Below are positions 30,492 through 41,656 of a stretch of 64,000 nucleotides of DNA, piece by piece. The stretch lies in NCBI GenBank assembly GCA_029266335.1, contig JAQSXC010000002.1, forward strand, positions 1 to 64,000. Direction: 5' to 3'. The stretch comes from Eubacterium sp. (GTDB lineage: Bacteria; Bacillota; Clostridia; Acetivibrionales; DSM-1351). Each line of letters begins with the position of its first letter. The stretch's first letter is position 1. The notes beneath the pieces were generated by a model that saw only the letters and a program-made list of their open reading frames with translations, did not search any database and was not told the origin of the DNA. Made by a program: the position numbers and the translations under genes.

Positions 30492-31847
30492 TTACTTGTG
30501 AAAAAACTCATTATAGAGAGAAATAACTGCCTTATTTGATTCTTCTTCCTTTACTGCAAACATCATGGTTATTTCGGAAGAACCCTGATTTATCATTTCA
30601 AGGCTGATAGAAGCCTTGGCTAATGCCGAGGTTGCTCTGGCTGCCGTGCCTACGGTGTTCTTCATACCTTCACCGACAATAATTACAATAGCAAGATTAT
30701 GTTCTATGGATACATCATCGCAATTGAGCTCATTCTTAATACGGTCAAGAATCTTTTGTTCAACTGCTGCAGTTTTAAATTGGCTCTGCTTCAAAATTAC
30801 AGATATATTGTCAATTCCTGAAGGAGTATGTTCATAGGAAATACCTTCTTCCTCAAGAATTTGCAGGAGCTTTCTTCCGAAGCCGACTTCTCTGTTCATC
30901 ATAAATTTGCTTACATATATGCAACAAAAGCCTGAATCGCTTGCTATACCAACAACATGATTTGGTGTGAAATCTCTTTTAAGAACAATTTTTGTTCCTG
31001 GGACTGTCGGGTTATTTGTATTTTTGATACAGACTGGTACACCTGCCATAAATACAGGAACCAGAGTGTCTTCATGTAACACTGAGAAGCCGGCATAGGA
31101 CAGTTCCCTCATCTCTCTGTAAGTAAGCTCTGAAATTGCAACCGGGTTATGAACCAGACCTGGGTGAGCTGCATAAACAGCATCTACATCGGTGAAGTTC
31201 TCGTACAAGTCTACATTCAAAGCGGCGGCAAGTATTGAACCTGATATGTCTGAACCTCCACGGGGGAAGGTCGCTACCTTGTCTTCCAATGTATAGCCAA
31301 AGAAGCCGGGGAAAATAATTATTCCATCATAATCATTAAGCATTTTGAGATTTTCATAGGATTCAGGCAGAACCTGGGCATTTCCGAACTCACTGCTCAT
31401 TAGGAGACCGGCCTGTTTGGGGCTGATGTAGTGTGCCTTATGACCGATACTGTTCAGGTAAGCAGCTACAAGCTTTGCACTGTTGTCTTCTCCCGCCGCT
31501 TTCATGGCATCCATAAACATGCCTTCATGACTGGTATCAAGTTTCAGCCTTTCTTCAAGGTCTTTTCTGATTTCTGTTACTATACTGCCATCAAGCTTCA
31601 GGTCATCTGCAATATCTTTAAATCTTTTAACTACAGCTTCAAGCTCATCAGATGCACTACCCGTTTCCAACTGTTTTTTTGCACAGGCTATAAGTAAATC
31701 CGTAACTTTTGTATCCTGTTTATCTCTTTTACCAGGTGCAGATACCACTATAACTCTTCTGTCACTATCTGATAGAATAATATCGCAAACCTTTTTTATT
31801 TGTTCGGCATTAGCCAATGAGGTTCCTCCAAATTTTGCTACCTTCAT
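30492..31847 (-). CDS. lysC: Aspartate kinase
   Basis: 'MKVAKFGGTSLANAEQIKKV', C-terminal ACT repeats. Confidence 0.93.
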   Translation of the reverse strand: MKVAKFGGTSLANAEQIKKVCDIILSDSDRRVIVVSAPGKRDKQDTKVTDLLIACAKKQLETGSASDELEAVVKRFKDIADDLKLDGSIVTEIRKDLEERLKLDTSHEGMFMDAMKAAGEDNSAKLVAAYLNSIGHKAHYISPKQAGLLMSSEFGNAQVLPESYENLKMLNDYDGIIIFPGFFGYTLEDKVATFPRGGSDISGSILAAALNVDLYENFTDVDAVYAAHPGLVHNPVAISELTYREMRELSYAGFSVLHEDTLVPVFMAGVPVCIKNTNNPTVPGTKIVLKRDFTPNHVVGIASDSGFCCIYVSKFMMNREVGFGRKLLQILEEEGISYEHTPSGIDNISVILKQSQFKTAAVEQKILDRIKNELNCDDVSIEHNLAIVIIVGEGMKNTVGTAARATSALAKASISLEMINQGSSEITMMFAVKEEESNKAVISLYNEFFHK

Positions 31848-32257
31848 GTGTTGCATCCTCCATCCATCAATACTTATAGTTTTATACCTGAAAGGAGCTA
31901 TCAAAAATAGCAGTGCAGAATATTATAATAAGCAGCCGGCCAAAGGCCGGCTTTCTATAATTTTTAACTCTTCACTTTTCACTAAATTGAGATATCCCCC
32001 AGTATTTTCTTACAGGAATAATATCTCATAAATTATACAAAAAAACAGTATATATGGCAATAAGTATTTGTAATATAAACAATTATAATGTATGATATTT
32101 ATTGTTTATTTGCTACTTGTTTTATCGAAGTCAAATACTGTATAATTTTTGAGATAAATTCAAGTATTGGTTGAGTAGCATTTACTTTGGCAATATTACT
32201 TATAATTATTACATATAATAAAAGAATAAATTTGCAAAACACTTGGAGGAATTGTTG

Positions 32258-33286
32258 GTGAATTTAAAGGAGTTTGATTATTTTTTGCCTGAAGAGCTTA
32301 TTGCTCAGCATCCACTGGAAAAGAGGGATATGTCAAGGCTGATGGTATTGGATAAGCAGTCAGGGCAAATTGATCATAAGCTGTTTAAAGATGTGGTCGA
32401 GTATTTTAATGAAGGAGACTGTCTTGTTTTAAATAATACCAGAGTCATTCCTGCAAGACTCCTTGGAGAAAAGGAAGGAAGCGGCGGGAAAATAGAGTTT
32501 GTCCTATTAAAGCGGTTGAGTGATGATGTATGGGAAGTGATACTAAGACCGGGTAAAAAAGCAAAACCAGGGGCCAGATTTATTTTTGGAAATGGAGAGC
32601 TCAAAGCTGAAATACTGGAGGTTCTTGAGGAAGGAAACAGACTTGTAAGGTTTATATATGAAGGTGTGTTTGAAGAAATACTGGACAAGGTTGGAATAAT
32701 GCCTCTGCCGCCATATATAACCGAGAAGCTGGAAGATCCCGAGAGATACCAGACAGTCTATGCAAAATACAATGGATCGGCGGCGGCACCTACTGCCGGC
32801 TTGCATTTTACCCAGGAACTGCTGGAAACCTTGAAAAATAAAGGCGTTAAAATAGCATATGTTATGCTCCACGTGGGACTGGGTACCTTCAGACCTGTCA
32901 AGGTTGAAGATATCACCCAACATAAAATGCATTCGGAGTATTATTCTGTAGGTCGGGAAACCTGTGATACCATAAACTCTGCCAAGAGAGACGGCAAGAA
33001 AGTAGTCGCTGTGGGCACAACCAGCTGCAGGGTGCTGGAAACCGTTGGAAATGGAAACGACGGTGAGCTTATAGCCTGTGACGGCTGGACAGATATATTT
33101 ATATATCCGGGCTATGAATTTAAAATAGTGGACAGGCTTATAACAAACTTTCATTTGCCGGAATCCACTCTTATCATGCTGGTCAGCTCCCTTGCAGGCA
33201 GAGAAAATGTTCTGAATGCATATTCCGTTGCTGTTAAGGAACGTTATAGATTTTTCAGCTTTGGAGATGCAATGTTTATTAAATAG
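32258..33286 (+). CDS. queA: tRNA preQ1(34) S-adenosylmethionine ribosyltransferase-isomerase
   Basis: GTG start behind GGAGG; '[27 protein letters not shown]', '[10 protein letters not shown]', '[10 protein letters not shown]'. Confidence 0.97.
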   Translation: MNLKEFDYFLPEELIAQHPLEKRDMSRLMVLDKQSGQIDHKLFKDVVEYFNEGDCLVLNNTRVIPARLLGEKEGSGGKIEFVLLKRLSDDVWEVILRPGKKAKPGARFIFGNGELKAEILEVLEEGNRLVRFIYEGVFEEILDKVGIMPLPPYITEKLEDPERYQTVYAKYNGSAAAPTAGLHFTQELLETLKNKGVKIAYVMLHVGLGTFRPVKVEDITQHKMHSEYYSVGRETCDTINSAKRDGKKVVAVGTTSCRVLETVGNGNDGELIACDGWTDIFIYPGYEFKIVDRLITNFHLPESTLIMLVSSLAGRENVLNAYSVAVKERYRFFSFGDAMFIK

Positions 33287-33310
33287 AAAGAAAATATATC
33301 ATCAAATTAA

Positions 33311-34462
<1,152 letters not shown>

Positions 34463-34522
34463 AAACGGATTAATACAGTAATTCTGTATTAAATAAATAA
34501 TTTTTACGGAGGTTTATATTTT

Positions 34523-34801
34523 ATGGAACAAATACTAGTTGGATTTGTCCTGCCTATGGCATTAGTTTTCGGGCTTATGTACGTAATGCTTATTCTTCCA
34601 CAAAAGAAGAAAGAAAAGAAAACTAAAGAATTGCTTAATTCTTTACAGGTTGGATGGGCTGTTACAACAATAGGAGGTATCGCAGGAAAGATCGTTAATA
34701 TTAAAGACGATGAGGTCACTATTGAATCCGGTGTCGAAAAAACAAAAATCCTTGTCAAGCGTTGGGCTGTCAAAGATGTTGTTAAGCCTGTTGAGGGATA
34801 A
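34523..34801 (+). CDS. yajC: Preprotein translocase subunit YajC
   Basis: 'LILPQKKKEKKTKELLNSLQVGWAVTTIGGIAGKIVNIKDDEVTIE'. Confidence 0.92.
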   Translation: MEQILVGFVLPMALVFGLMYVMLILPQKKKEKKTKELLNSLQVGWAVTTIGGIAGKIVNIKDDEVTIESGVEKTKILVKRWAVKDVVKPVEG

Positions 34802-34902
34802 TAAAATTATAGAACAAATTTAGCTACAGCTTGTTCTAAGGAGCCTGCCTCAAAAATAAGATATATAGAAAACATTTATTTATTTTATTTTGGAGGTACA
34901 AT

Positions 34903-35307
34903 ATGGCCGGACAGACATCAGGATTAAAAAAGCAGCTTGATGAACATGTAAATTTTATCAGGGTTTTGAAGGGATTGATCATATCTTTTCTAATAACTCT
35001 GCCATGTTTTCTTGGCTTTGCTTTATTTTTGACTTATACGGATTTTCCTGAAAAGCATACATTTATTGCTGTTCTTATTACTACTGTAATAAGTGTTCTG
35101 ACAGCATCCGCATACTCTACTAAAAATGTGAGAAGTAAAGGGTGGATGAATGGCTGTGCAGTTGGCGTATTATATGTAGCAATACTTTATCTGGCAAGCA
35201 GTATAATTTTCATGAATTTTGCAGTAAATGTTCAGGTTCTTCTGACAGTTGTAATCGGCGCCATTGTGGGCTGCCTGGGAGGAATATTCGGAATTAATCT
35301 CCGTTAA
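34903..35307 (+). CDS. TIGR04086-like membrane protein
   Basis: Four TM segments; position between yajC and SCIFF locus matches this family's usual neighbourhood. Confidence 0.7.
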   Translation: MAGQTSGLKKQLDEHVNFIRVLKGLIISFLITLPCFLGFALFLTYTDFPEKHTFIAVLITTVISVLTASAYSTKNVRSKGWMNGCAVGVLYVAILYLASSIIFMNFAVNVQVLLTVVIGAIVGCLGGIFGINLR

Positions 35308-35423
35308 CCCTGTTGTTTACGGCAACGGGATTAGACGGTACTATAGCTATACAAATTATACCTTTTCAAACCATTTGAAATGTGCTATAATCTGCTAAGA
35401 AAATTAATAGGAGGGACTAAGGG

Positions 35424-35564
35424 ATGAAGCATATAAAGACAATTAACAGCGCTACACTTAAAGAAAGCCTTGCTCATGGTGGTTGCGGAGAATGCCAGAC
35501 TTCATGTCAGTCAGCTTGTAAAACATCATGTACTGTTGCAAACCAAAGCTGCGAAAAGAAGTAA
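35424..35564 (+). CDS. scfA: SCIFF-family ranthipeptide precursor (not in ORF track)
   Basis: MKHIKTINSATLKESLAHGGCGECQTSCQSACKTSCTVANQSCEKK*; six Cys in the SCIFF pattern, RBS aggaggg. Confidence 0.95.
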   Translation: MKHIKTINSATLKESLAHGGCGECQTSCQSACKTSCTVANQSCEKK

Positions 35565-35600
35565 TAAACCATAAGAATATATTGGTATAAGATATTGACG

Positions 35601-35637
35601 GTGAAAGGTGTTTATAAAGAACACTTTTCACTTTTTT
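35601..35637 (+). terminator. Terminator-like hairpin between scfA and its maturase
   Basis: GTGAAAGGTGTTtataaagAACACTTTTCACTTTTTT. Confidence 0.75.
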
Positions 35638-35777
35638 ATGGGTCTTTAGGAGGACACAGCGTGAATAAAAAGTATTGATAATCAACGCTAATTTGACACC
35701 TCAAAATGCAAACGTTTTATCACTGATTTTTAAGCGGGCATGTGTGTTTACACTTCAAGCACGCGGATGGAGAGACA

Positions 35778-37121
35778 ATGATTCACAAGTACAAGATGTA
35801 TGATACAAACATAGTCATGGATATTAACAGCGGAGCAGTGCATGTTTTTGATGAAGCTGCCTATGATGTTGTTGATATGTATAAGACCAAGTCCAGGGAA
35901 CAGATAGCTGATGCTTTGATATCAAAGTATAATGCGCAGGATATTTCTGATGCTTATAATGAAATTTCAAATCTTGAGACTCAGGGACTGCTTTTTAGTG
36001 AGGATTCCTATTCGGAGGCAATTGCAAAGTGGGAGAGAAAGCCCGTTGTAAAGGCTTTGTGTTTACATATCTGTCACGACTGTAATCTGCGCTGCAAGTA
36101 TTGTTTTGCTTCTACAGGCAGCTTTGGCGGACACAGAACCATGATGGATGCTGAAACAGGAAAAAGGGCAATAGATTTTCTTATTGAAAAGTCTGCCGGG
36201 AGGCGCAATCTGGAAGTGGATTTCTTCGGTGGCGAACCACTTATGAATTTTGACGTGGTTAAGCAGATAGTTGAGTACGCGCGAATCAGGGAAAAGGAAA
36301 CTGGGAAGAATTTCAGATTTACTATTACCACCAATGCTTTATTATTGAATGATGACAATAAAGACTTTATCAATAAAAACATGCATAATGTGGTTCTGAG
36401 TATTGATGGACGGCGTGAAACAAATGACAGAATGAGACCAAGAGTCGACGGCTCGGGTACCTATGGCAGCATATTGCCAAAGATAAAAGATATGGCTGAC
36501 TCAAGAAATCAGGATAATTATTATGTAAGAGGCACATTTACCAGGGAAAATCTTGATTTTGCAGAGGATGTTCTGCATCTGGCGGATGAGGGCTTTAAAC
36601 AGGTGTCTGTTGAACCTGTTGTGGCAGCAAAGGATTCCGGCTATGATATCCGTGAACAGGATCTGGACAAGCTTTTTTCAGAATATGAGAGACTTGCTGG
36701 TGAATATGTAAAGAGAGGGAAGGAAAATAAAGGTTTTAACTTCTTTCACTTTATGATAGATTTACAACAGGGCCCTTGTGTAATTAAAAGACTTGGAGGC
36801 TGTGGTTCCGGCCATGAATATCTTGCAGTGACTCCGGAGGGAGATCTTTATCCCTGCCATCAATTTGTCGGTGACAAAAAATTTAAGATGGGAAATATCC
36901 ATGAAGGTGTATTTAATTCTGATTCCCAGAAGGATTTCCAGAAATCAAATGTTTATACCAAGAAGGATTGTGCCGAATGCTGGGCAAAATTCTACTGCAG
37001 TGGAGGTTGTGCTGCCAATGCATATCAGTTTAACAATGATATAAATGTTCCATATAAAATAGGTTGTGAGCTTGAAAAGAAAAGGGTTGAATGTGCAATC
37101 TGGATAAAAACTCAAGAATAG
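35778..37121 (+). CDS. scfB: SCIFF radical SAM maturase
   Basis: Radical SAM CHDCNLRCKYCFAS, SPASM Cys region 'CGSGHEYLAVTPEGDLYPCHQF...CAECWAKFYCSGGC'; directly downstream of scfA. Confidence 0.95.
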   Translation: MIHKYKMYDTNIVMDINSGAVHVFDEAAYDVVDMYKTKSREQIADALISKYNAQDISDAYNEISNLETQGLLFSEDSYSEAIAKWERKPVVKALCLHICHDCNLRCKYCFASTGSFGGHRTMMDAETGKRAIDFLIEKSAGRRNLEVDFFGGEPLMNFDVVKQIVEYARIREKETGKNFRFTITTNALLLNDDNKDFINKNMHNVVLSIDGRRETNDRMRPRVDGSGTYGSILPKIKDMADSRNQDNYYVRGTFTRENLDFAEDVLHLADEGFKQVSVEPVVAAKDSGYDIREQDLDKLFSEYERLAGEYVKRGKENKGFNFFHFMIDLQQGPCVIKRLGGCGSGHEYLAVTPEGDLYPCHQFVGDKKFKMGNIHEGVFNSDSQKDFQKSNVYTKKDCAECWAKFYCSGGCAANAYQFNNDINVPYKIGCELEKKRVECAIWIKTQE

Positions 37122-37135
37122 AAGAGGTAAACATT

Positions 37136-37636
37136 GTGATAAGAGATTTTAACAATATTACACCGCAAATTCACGAAACTGCTTTCATTGCACCAAACAG
37201 CACTGTAATAGGTGATGTGATTCTTGGAGAAAATACTACTATTTGGTACAATGCAGTTTTAAGAGGAGATATTGACAGCATAGTTGTTGGAGATAATACA
37301 AATATTCAGGAAGGCTGCATTCTGCACTGTAAAAAAGGTGCGGATGTAAAGATTGGTTCTAATGTAACGGTGGGGCATGGAGCTATTTTGCACAGTTGTC
37401 ACATTGGAAATAATACACTTATTGGAATGGGTGCCATTGTACTGGATGACTCAGTCATAGGTAATAACTGTCTGGTTGCTGCCGGAAGTGTTGTTACTCC
37501 AAGAACCAAAATACCCGATGGAAGCTTGATCGCCGGTAGCCCTGCAGTAGTTAAAAGAGTTTTGAACGAGCAGGAGATAGAAGATATTAAACGAAATGCG
37601 AATGAATATATCAATCTTCTAAAATACTATAAATAG
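37136..37636 (+). CDS. Gamma-carbonic-anhydrase-family hexapeptide-repeat protein
   Basis: GTG start; left-handed beta-helix repeats, 'VGHGAILHSCHIGNNTLIGMGA'. Confidence 0.93.
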   Translation: MIRDFNNITPQIHETAFIAPNSTVIGDVILGENTTIWYNAVLRGDIDSIVVGDNTNIQEGCILHCKKGADVKIGSNVTVGHGAILHSCHIGNNTLIGMGAIVLDDSVIGNNCLVAAGSVVTPRTKIPDGSLIAGSPAVVKRVLNEQEIEDIKRNANEYINLLKYYK

Positions 37637-37896
37637 CCATATTTCACTTTCATTATTTTATTTAATGGGTATATATTCCATAATATAGGAATATATGTTA
37701 AAAAACTCTAGTATTTGGTGTTTTTAGTTGTAAATTTCTAGTGAACGATGATATATACTTGTTGACTAGCATTTTTCTTAGTTATATAATGGCGTAAGTG
37801 GAATGAATCTTTACCGCATGACAAGTATGCAACAGTGCCTTTTTTTTGCAGAAAACAACTAAAGATTCATATCAAAAATAAGGGGGAATTCTACAA

Positions 37897-39252
37897 ATGA
37901 GAGGAAGCAACGCGGTTAAATTTTTCTCTATATTAATTATCACAGGAATTTTTACCTGGATAACAGCTTTTGGCTCTATCGCCGGATTCGATATTCCAGG
38001 TGCGAAAGATATCAGACCGGGTATTGATATTCAGGGTGGAGTAGACGCAAAGCTATATGCAATAACTGATAATAAAAAACTGCCTTCTGAAAAGGATTTG
38101 GATGCAGCCAGGTACACAATTGAAAAGCGATTGGATGCAAAAAATATTTTTGATAGAGTCGTAACCGTTGATTACCAAAAGGGGTATGTTTTAGTTCAGA
38201 TTCCTCATAAAAAAGGTGAGGCTTTTGATCCTCAGAAGTCCATTGAAGAAATCGGCAAGACTGCACTTTTAACCTTCCAGGAAGTTGATGAATCCAAGAA
38301 GAATGCAGATGGAACATATATTCCTGCTGATACAAGCAAGGAAGATGAAAAGAAGAGAATCATACTTCAGGGTACTGATATTGAAGATGCAACTGCGGAG
38401 CCATCTCAGGAAGGTGCCGGATTCCAGGTATCCCTCAAGATGTCAGAGGCAGGGACAAAAAAGTTTGCTGAAGCTACTGCAAGACTAGTTGGAAAGCCAA
38501 TAGCAATATTTATGGATAATAAGCAAATCAGCGCTCCTGTAGTTGATGAGCCTATTCCTAACGGTACAGCCAGAATACGTCTTAATGGTGACGCTAACTC
38601 ACAGAAAGATGAAGCTAAAGAGCTGGCAGGACTTATTAAATCCGGTGCACTTCCATTCAAACTGGAAGCAAAGCAGGTTAATAATATCAGTCCGACGCTT
38701 GGATCAAATGCGCTTGCAGTAAGTATAGATGCATTTGTTGTAGCTTTTATCCTGATTTGTATATTTATGATCGCTTATTATAGATTGCCGGGTTTCATTG
38801 CCTGTATAGCACTTTTCCTGCATACAGTCATGGAATTATTAGCTCTTTCATGGTTGAACATCACAGTAACCTTGCCCGGTATCGCAGGTTTGATTCTTAC
38901 AATCGGTATGGCTGTTGACGCCAATGTTATCATCTTTGAAAGAATCAAGGAAGAAATCAAGGCTGGAAAGACCTTGAGAGCGGCTATAGACGTTGGATTC
39001 AAGAGGGCATTTGCTGCGGTACTTGACGGTAACGTTACAACCCTTATATCTGCCGTTGTGTTATTAAAGTTTGGTACAGGTCCTATACAGAGCTTTGCGT
39101 ACACCTTGGGAATCGGAGTTATTCTGAGCTTCGTTACTGCTGTAACAGCAACCAGATTGATGCTGAAAGCAGTATCAGATCTGGATATAGCCAAGCATCC
39201 TGTTTTATACGGTGTAAGTGCGAGACTGAAAGGAGGCAAAGCAAATGGTTAA
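37897..39252 (+). CDS. secD: Protein translocase subunit SecD
   Basis: 'PGIDIQGGVDAKLYA', 'IGMAVDANVIIFERIKEE'. Confidence 0.97.
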   Translation: MRGSNAVKFFSILIITGIFTWITAFGSIAGFDIPGAKDIRPGIDIQGGVDAKLYAITDNKKLPSEKDLDAARYTIEKRLDAKNIFDRVVTVDYQKGYVLVQIPHKKGEAFDPQKSIEEIGKTALLTFQEVDESKKNADGTYIPADTSKEDEKKRIILQGTDIEDATAEPSQEGAGFQVSLKMSEAGTKKFAEATARLVGKPIAIFMDNKQISAPVVDEPIPNGTARIRLNGDANSQKDEAKELAGLIKSGALPFKLEAKQVNNISPTLGSNALAVSIDAFVVAFILICIFMIAYYRLPGFIACIALFLHTVMELLALSWLNITVTLPGIAGLILTIGMAVDANVIIFERIKEEIKAGKTLRAAIDVGFKRAFAAVLDGNVTTLISAVVLLKFGTGPIQSFAYTLGIGVILSFVTAVTATRLMLKAVSDLDIAKHPVLYGVSARLKGGKANG

Positions 39253-40213
39253 TTTATATTCAAAAAGATACTACTTTTTTATACTGTCAGCTATAATTAT
39301 TCTTGCAGGTGTTGTTTCATATTTCGCATGGGGCTTTAAACTGGACATACAGTTTGAAGGCGGTACGGTTATTGAATTAAGAGCCAACAAGGATATGTTC
39401 ACAGAAAGCAATACTCAGGAGCTGCAGTCAAATATAGCAGACTTTGTAACTAAAACAGTTAATAAGTCTGCCTATGTTCAGAAGTCATCTGCATTTGACA
39501 TCAGTGGTGCAAATGAAAGCTATGATGTTATAAAGATAAGCATTGGTAGTGAGAATACACTGACAAATGATGAAATTACAAAGGTCGAAGAGGCTGTAAT
39601 TAAAGAGTTTAAGCTTACAGCGGAAGATCCTGTAATAAATGAAGAAAGTGTAGAGCCATTTATAGGTAAAGAAATCATGCAGAATGGTTTTAAGGCTGTT
39701 GCCATTGCCTTTATCTTAATTATCTTGTATGTATGGGTAAGATTTAAAACAATGTCAGGTTTGTCAGCCGGTGTATTTGCAGTAGTCGGTGTACTTCATG
39801 ATGCTATTGTAATGATAGCAGTTTATCTGATATTCCAGATACCGCTTAACGAGTCCTTTATTGCGGCTATACTGACTGTTGTCGGTTATTCAATGAATGA
39901 TACAATCATTATTTATGACCGTATCAGAGAAAACAGCAGATTATTGAGAAAGATGCCATTGCCTGAATTGGTAAACCAGAGTATATTACAGACTTTAAAC
40001 AGATCTATCAACACTGTTGTAACAGCTTTGATAGCAATCACTACTGTTTATATTTTCGCCAAAGTAAACGGTATAATATCAATAGAAGAATTCAGCTTCC
40101 CACTCATAATCGGTTTGGCAGCAGGATGTTATTCATCAATCTTTATTACAAGCCCATTATATGTAATGTGGAAAGAAAGCCAAAAAAAATCAAAAGTAGC
40201 TGCAAAAGCTTAA
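39245..40213 (+). CDS. secF: Protein translocase subunit SecF
   Basis: 'FKLDIQFEGGTVIELRA', 'VVGYSMNDTIIIYDRIREN'; overlaps secD by 8 nt. Confidence 0.97.
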   Translation: MVNLYSKRYYFFILSAIIILAGVVSYFAWGFKLDIQFEGGTVIELRANKDMFTESNTQELQSNIADFVTKTVNKSAYVQKSSAFDISGANESYDVIKISIGSENTLTNDEITKVEEAVIKEFKLTAEDPVINEESVEPFIGKEIMQNGFKAVAIAFILIILYVWVRFKTMSGLSAGVFAVVGVLHDAIVMIAVYLIFQIPLNESFIAAILTVVGYSMNDTIIIYDRIRENSRLLRKMPLPELVNQSILQTLNRSINTVVTALIAITTVYIFAKVNGIISIEEFSFPLIIGLAAGCYSSIFITSPLYVMWKESQKKSKVAAKA

Positions 40214-40223
40214 AATATTTACA

Positions 40224-40270
40224 AACAAAAAGAATCCGGGGCGTAGTTAGTCACGGATTCTTTTTGTTTT
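40224..40270 (+). terminator. Terminator after secDF
   Basis: CAAAAAGAATCCGgggcgtagttagtcaCGGATTCTTTTTG. Confidence 0.85.
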
Positions 40271-40358
40271 AACAGAAATAAAAAAGAACCTGCTTTCTTT
40301 ATAAACATACTAAAGAGGTTCTTTATTAAAAAATGCTATTTTAGCTCTTTACGGATTT

Positions 40359-40655
40359 TTATTGAGATTTTTTCTTAATAAGAATATCTATAACCAATGA
40401 GGCTATTATAAATTCGGCCAATACAAAAATACTGTTGGTAATTAAAGTAGTGGTTGTAAATTCAAATACGCTGCTGAAGTTGTTGCTTGTCTTGTTGGCG
40501 ACAAATAATGCTGTTGCTATAGCAAGTAAGGTTATAGCAGCCGGGGTAGCGTATTTCAGTATTTTTTTGGGAAATTCCGACATTTCACATATTGCAGAAT
40601 TTACCACTTTTAAGATGTTAAATTTGGTTGTTTTGTTATTTTGCTTGCCTTCCAT
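40359..40655 (-). CDS. Small membrane protein
   Basis: Hydrophobic segments; RBS aggggg-like upstream. Confidence 0.65.
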   Translation of the reverse strand: MEGKQNNKTTKFNILKVVNSAICEMSEFPKKILKYATPAAITLLAIATALFVANKTSNNFSSVFEFTTTTLITNSIFVLAEFIIASLVIDILIKKKSQ

Positions 40656-40959
40656 GGAATACCCCCTAAAATATTATTAAAAAATAAAATAGAATATCAC
40701 GCTATTTGGTGTATTCTGTAGAATATACAAACTTTGTGTAAGAAAGACTTGGCTCACGTAAAATATTAACACCTATAGGCCTTAAGTTCAATGTAAATAA
40801 TTGATAATATTGCATACTTCGACACCATAATTACAGACATTGGAATTAATTTATGTAAAGTGGTCGAATTAGCTAAAAACTTTTGTGTAGATTGATTTAT
40901 TAGCGATGTATTATAATTACGCTATAAATCAATGGGAAGAAAATTGAGGAGGTAATGAA

Positions 40960-41241
40960 ATGGAACTGGTTTGCTCAAAGAAACTTGAAATTAATGAGTC
41001 AGTGGAATACCAATGCAAAGAACTTAATTTAGAGTATTATTTGTTGTCTTGTGAAACTGATAATTCCTGTACATATGGGATACAGATCAATATGACTAAA
41101 GATAGCGGTGAATCAGAAACAGCTGTAATAAACGATGTTTTACCTTCAAAAGCAAGTATGATGGAACTTATAAATCTTATGTACAAGAATTCGGTAACTC
41201 CTGTAAGTGCCCATGATGTGATATATGACTGTATTTCCTGA
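40960..41241 (+). CDS. DUF6514-like small protein
   Basis: Length and '...SGESETAVINDVLPSKASMMELINLMYKNSVTPVSAHDVIYD' ending; RBS gaggagg. Confidence 0.7.
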   Translation: MELVCSKKLEINESVEYQCKELNLEYYLLSCETDNSCTYGIQINMTKDSGESETAVINDVLPSKASMMELINLMYKNSVTPVSAHDVIYDCIS

Positions 41242-41397
41242 TTATAGAGTAATTTACCATATTCAGTTTGAAAATTATAATTTCAAAGTAATAAAAGCTG
41301 TAAGTTGAAATATTAATATGGAAATGAATATATAATAGAAAATATTAATATAATTAAAATATTATAGTATTAAAATAAAAATATAAAAAAATGTATA

Positions 41398-41450
41398 AGT
41401 ATACTTAAAGGCAAATGCAATAATAATTCCTTTAGGTATACTTTTTTTTA
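41398..41450 (+). terminator. Long-loop terminator upstream of dnaG
   Basis: AGTATACTTAAAGG...CCTTTAGGTATACTTTTTTTT. Confidence 0.65.
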
Positions 41451-41656
41451 TCAAAAAAGAAGGAATATTAATAATAATGTCGAACAATTATTAAGTCAAT
41501 TACTATCGGATGTTATCGATAATTCCAAGAAGTATTTAGCGGAGCTGTTATTGGCAGTTATTTTCGAAAAAACGAAAATAATTAGTAGTTTAAGTGTTTA
41601 TAATATTTGATAAATAATATTTATGTTTATCAAGGTAGATTGGAATGTAGTGCATA

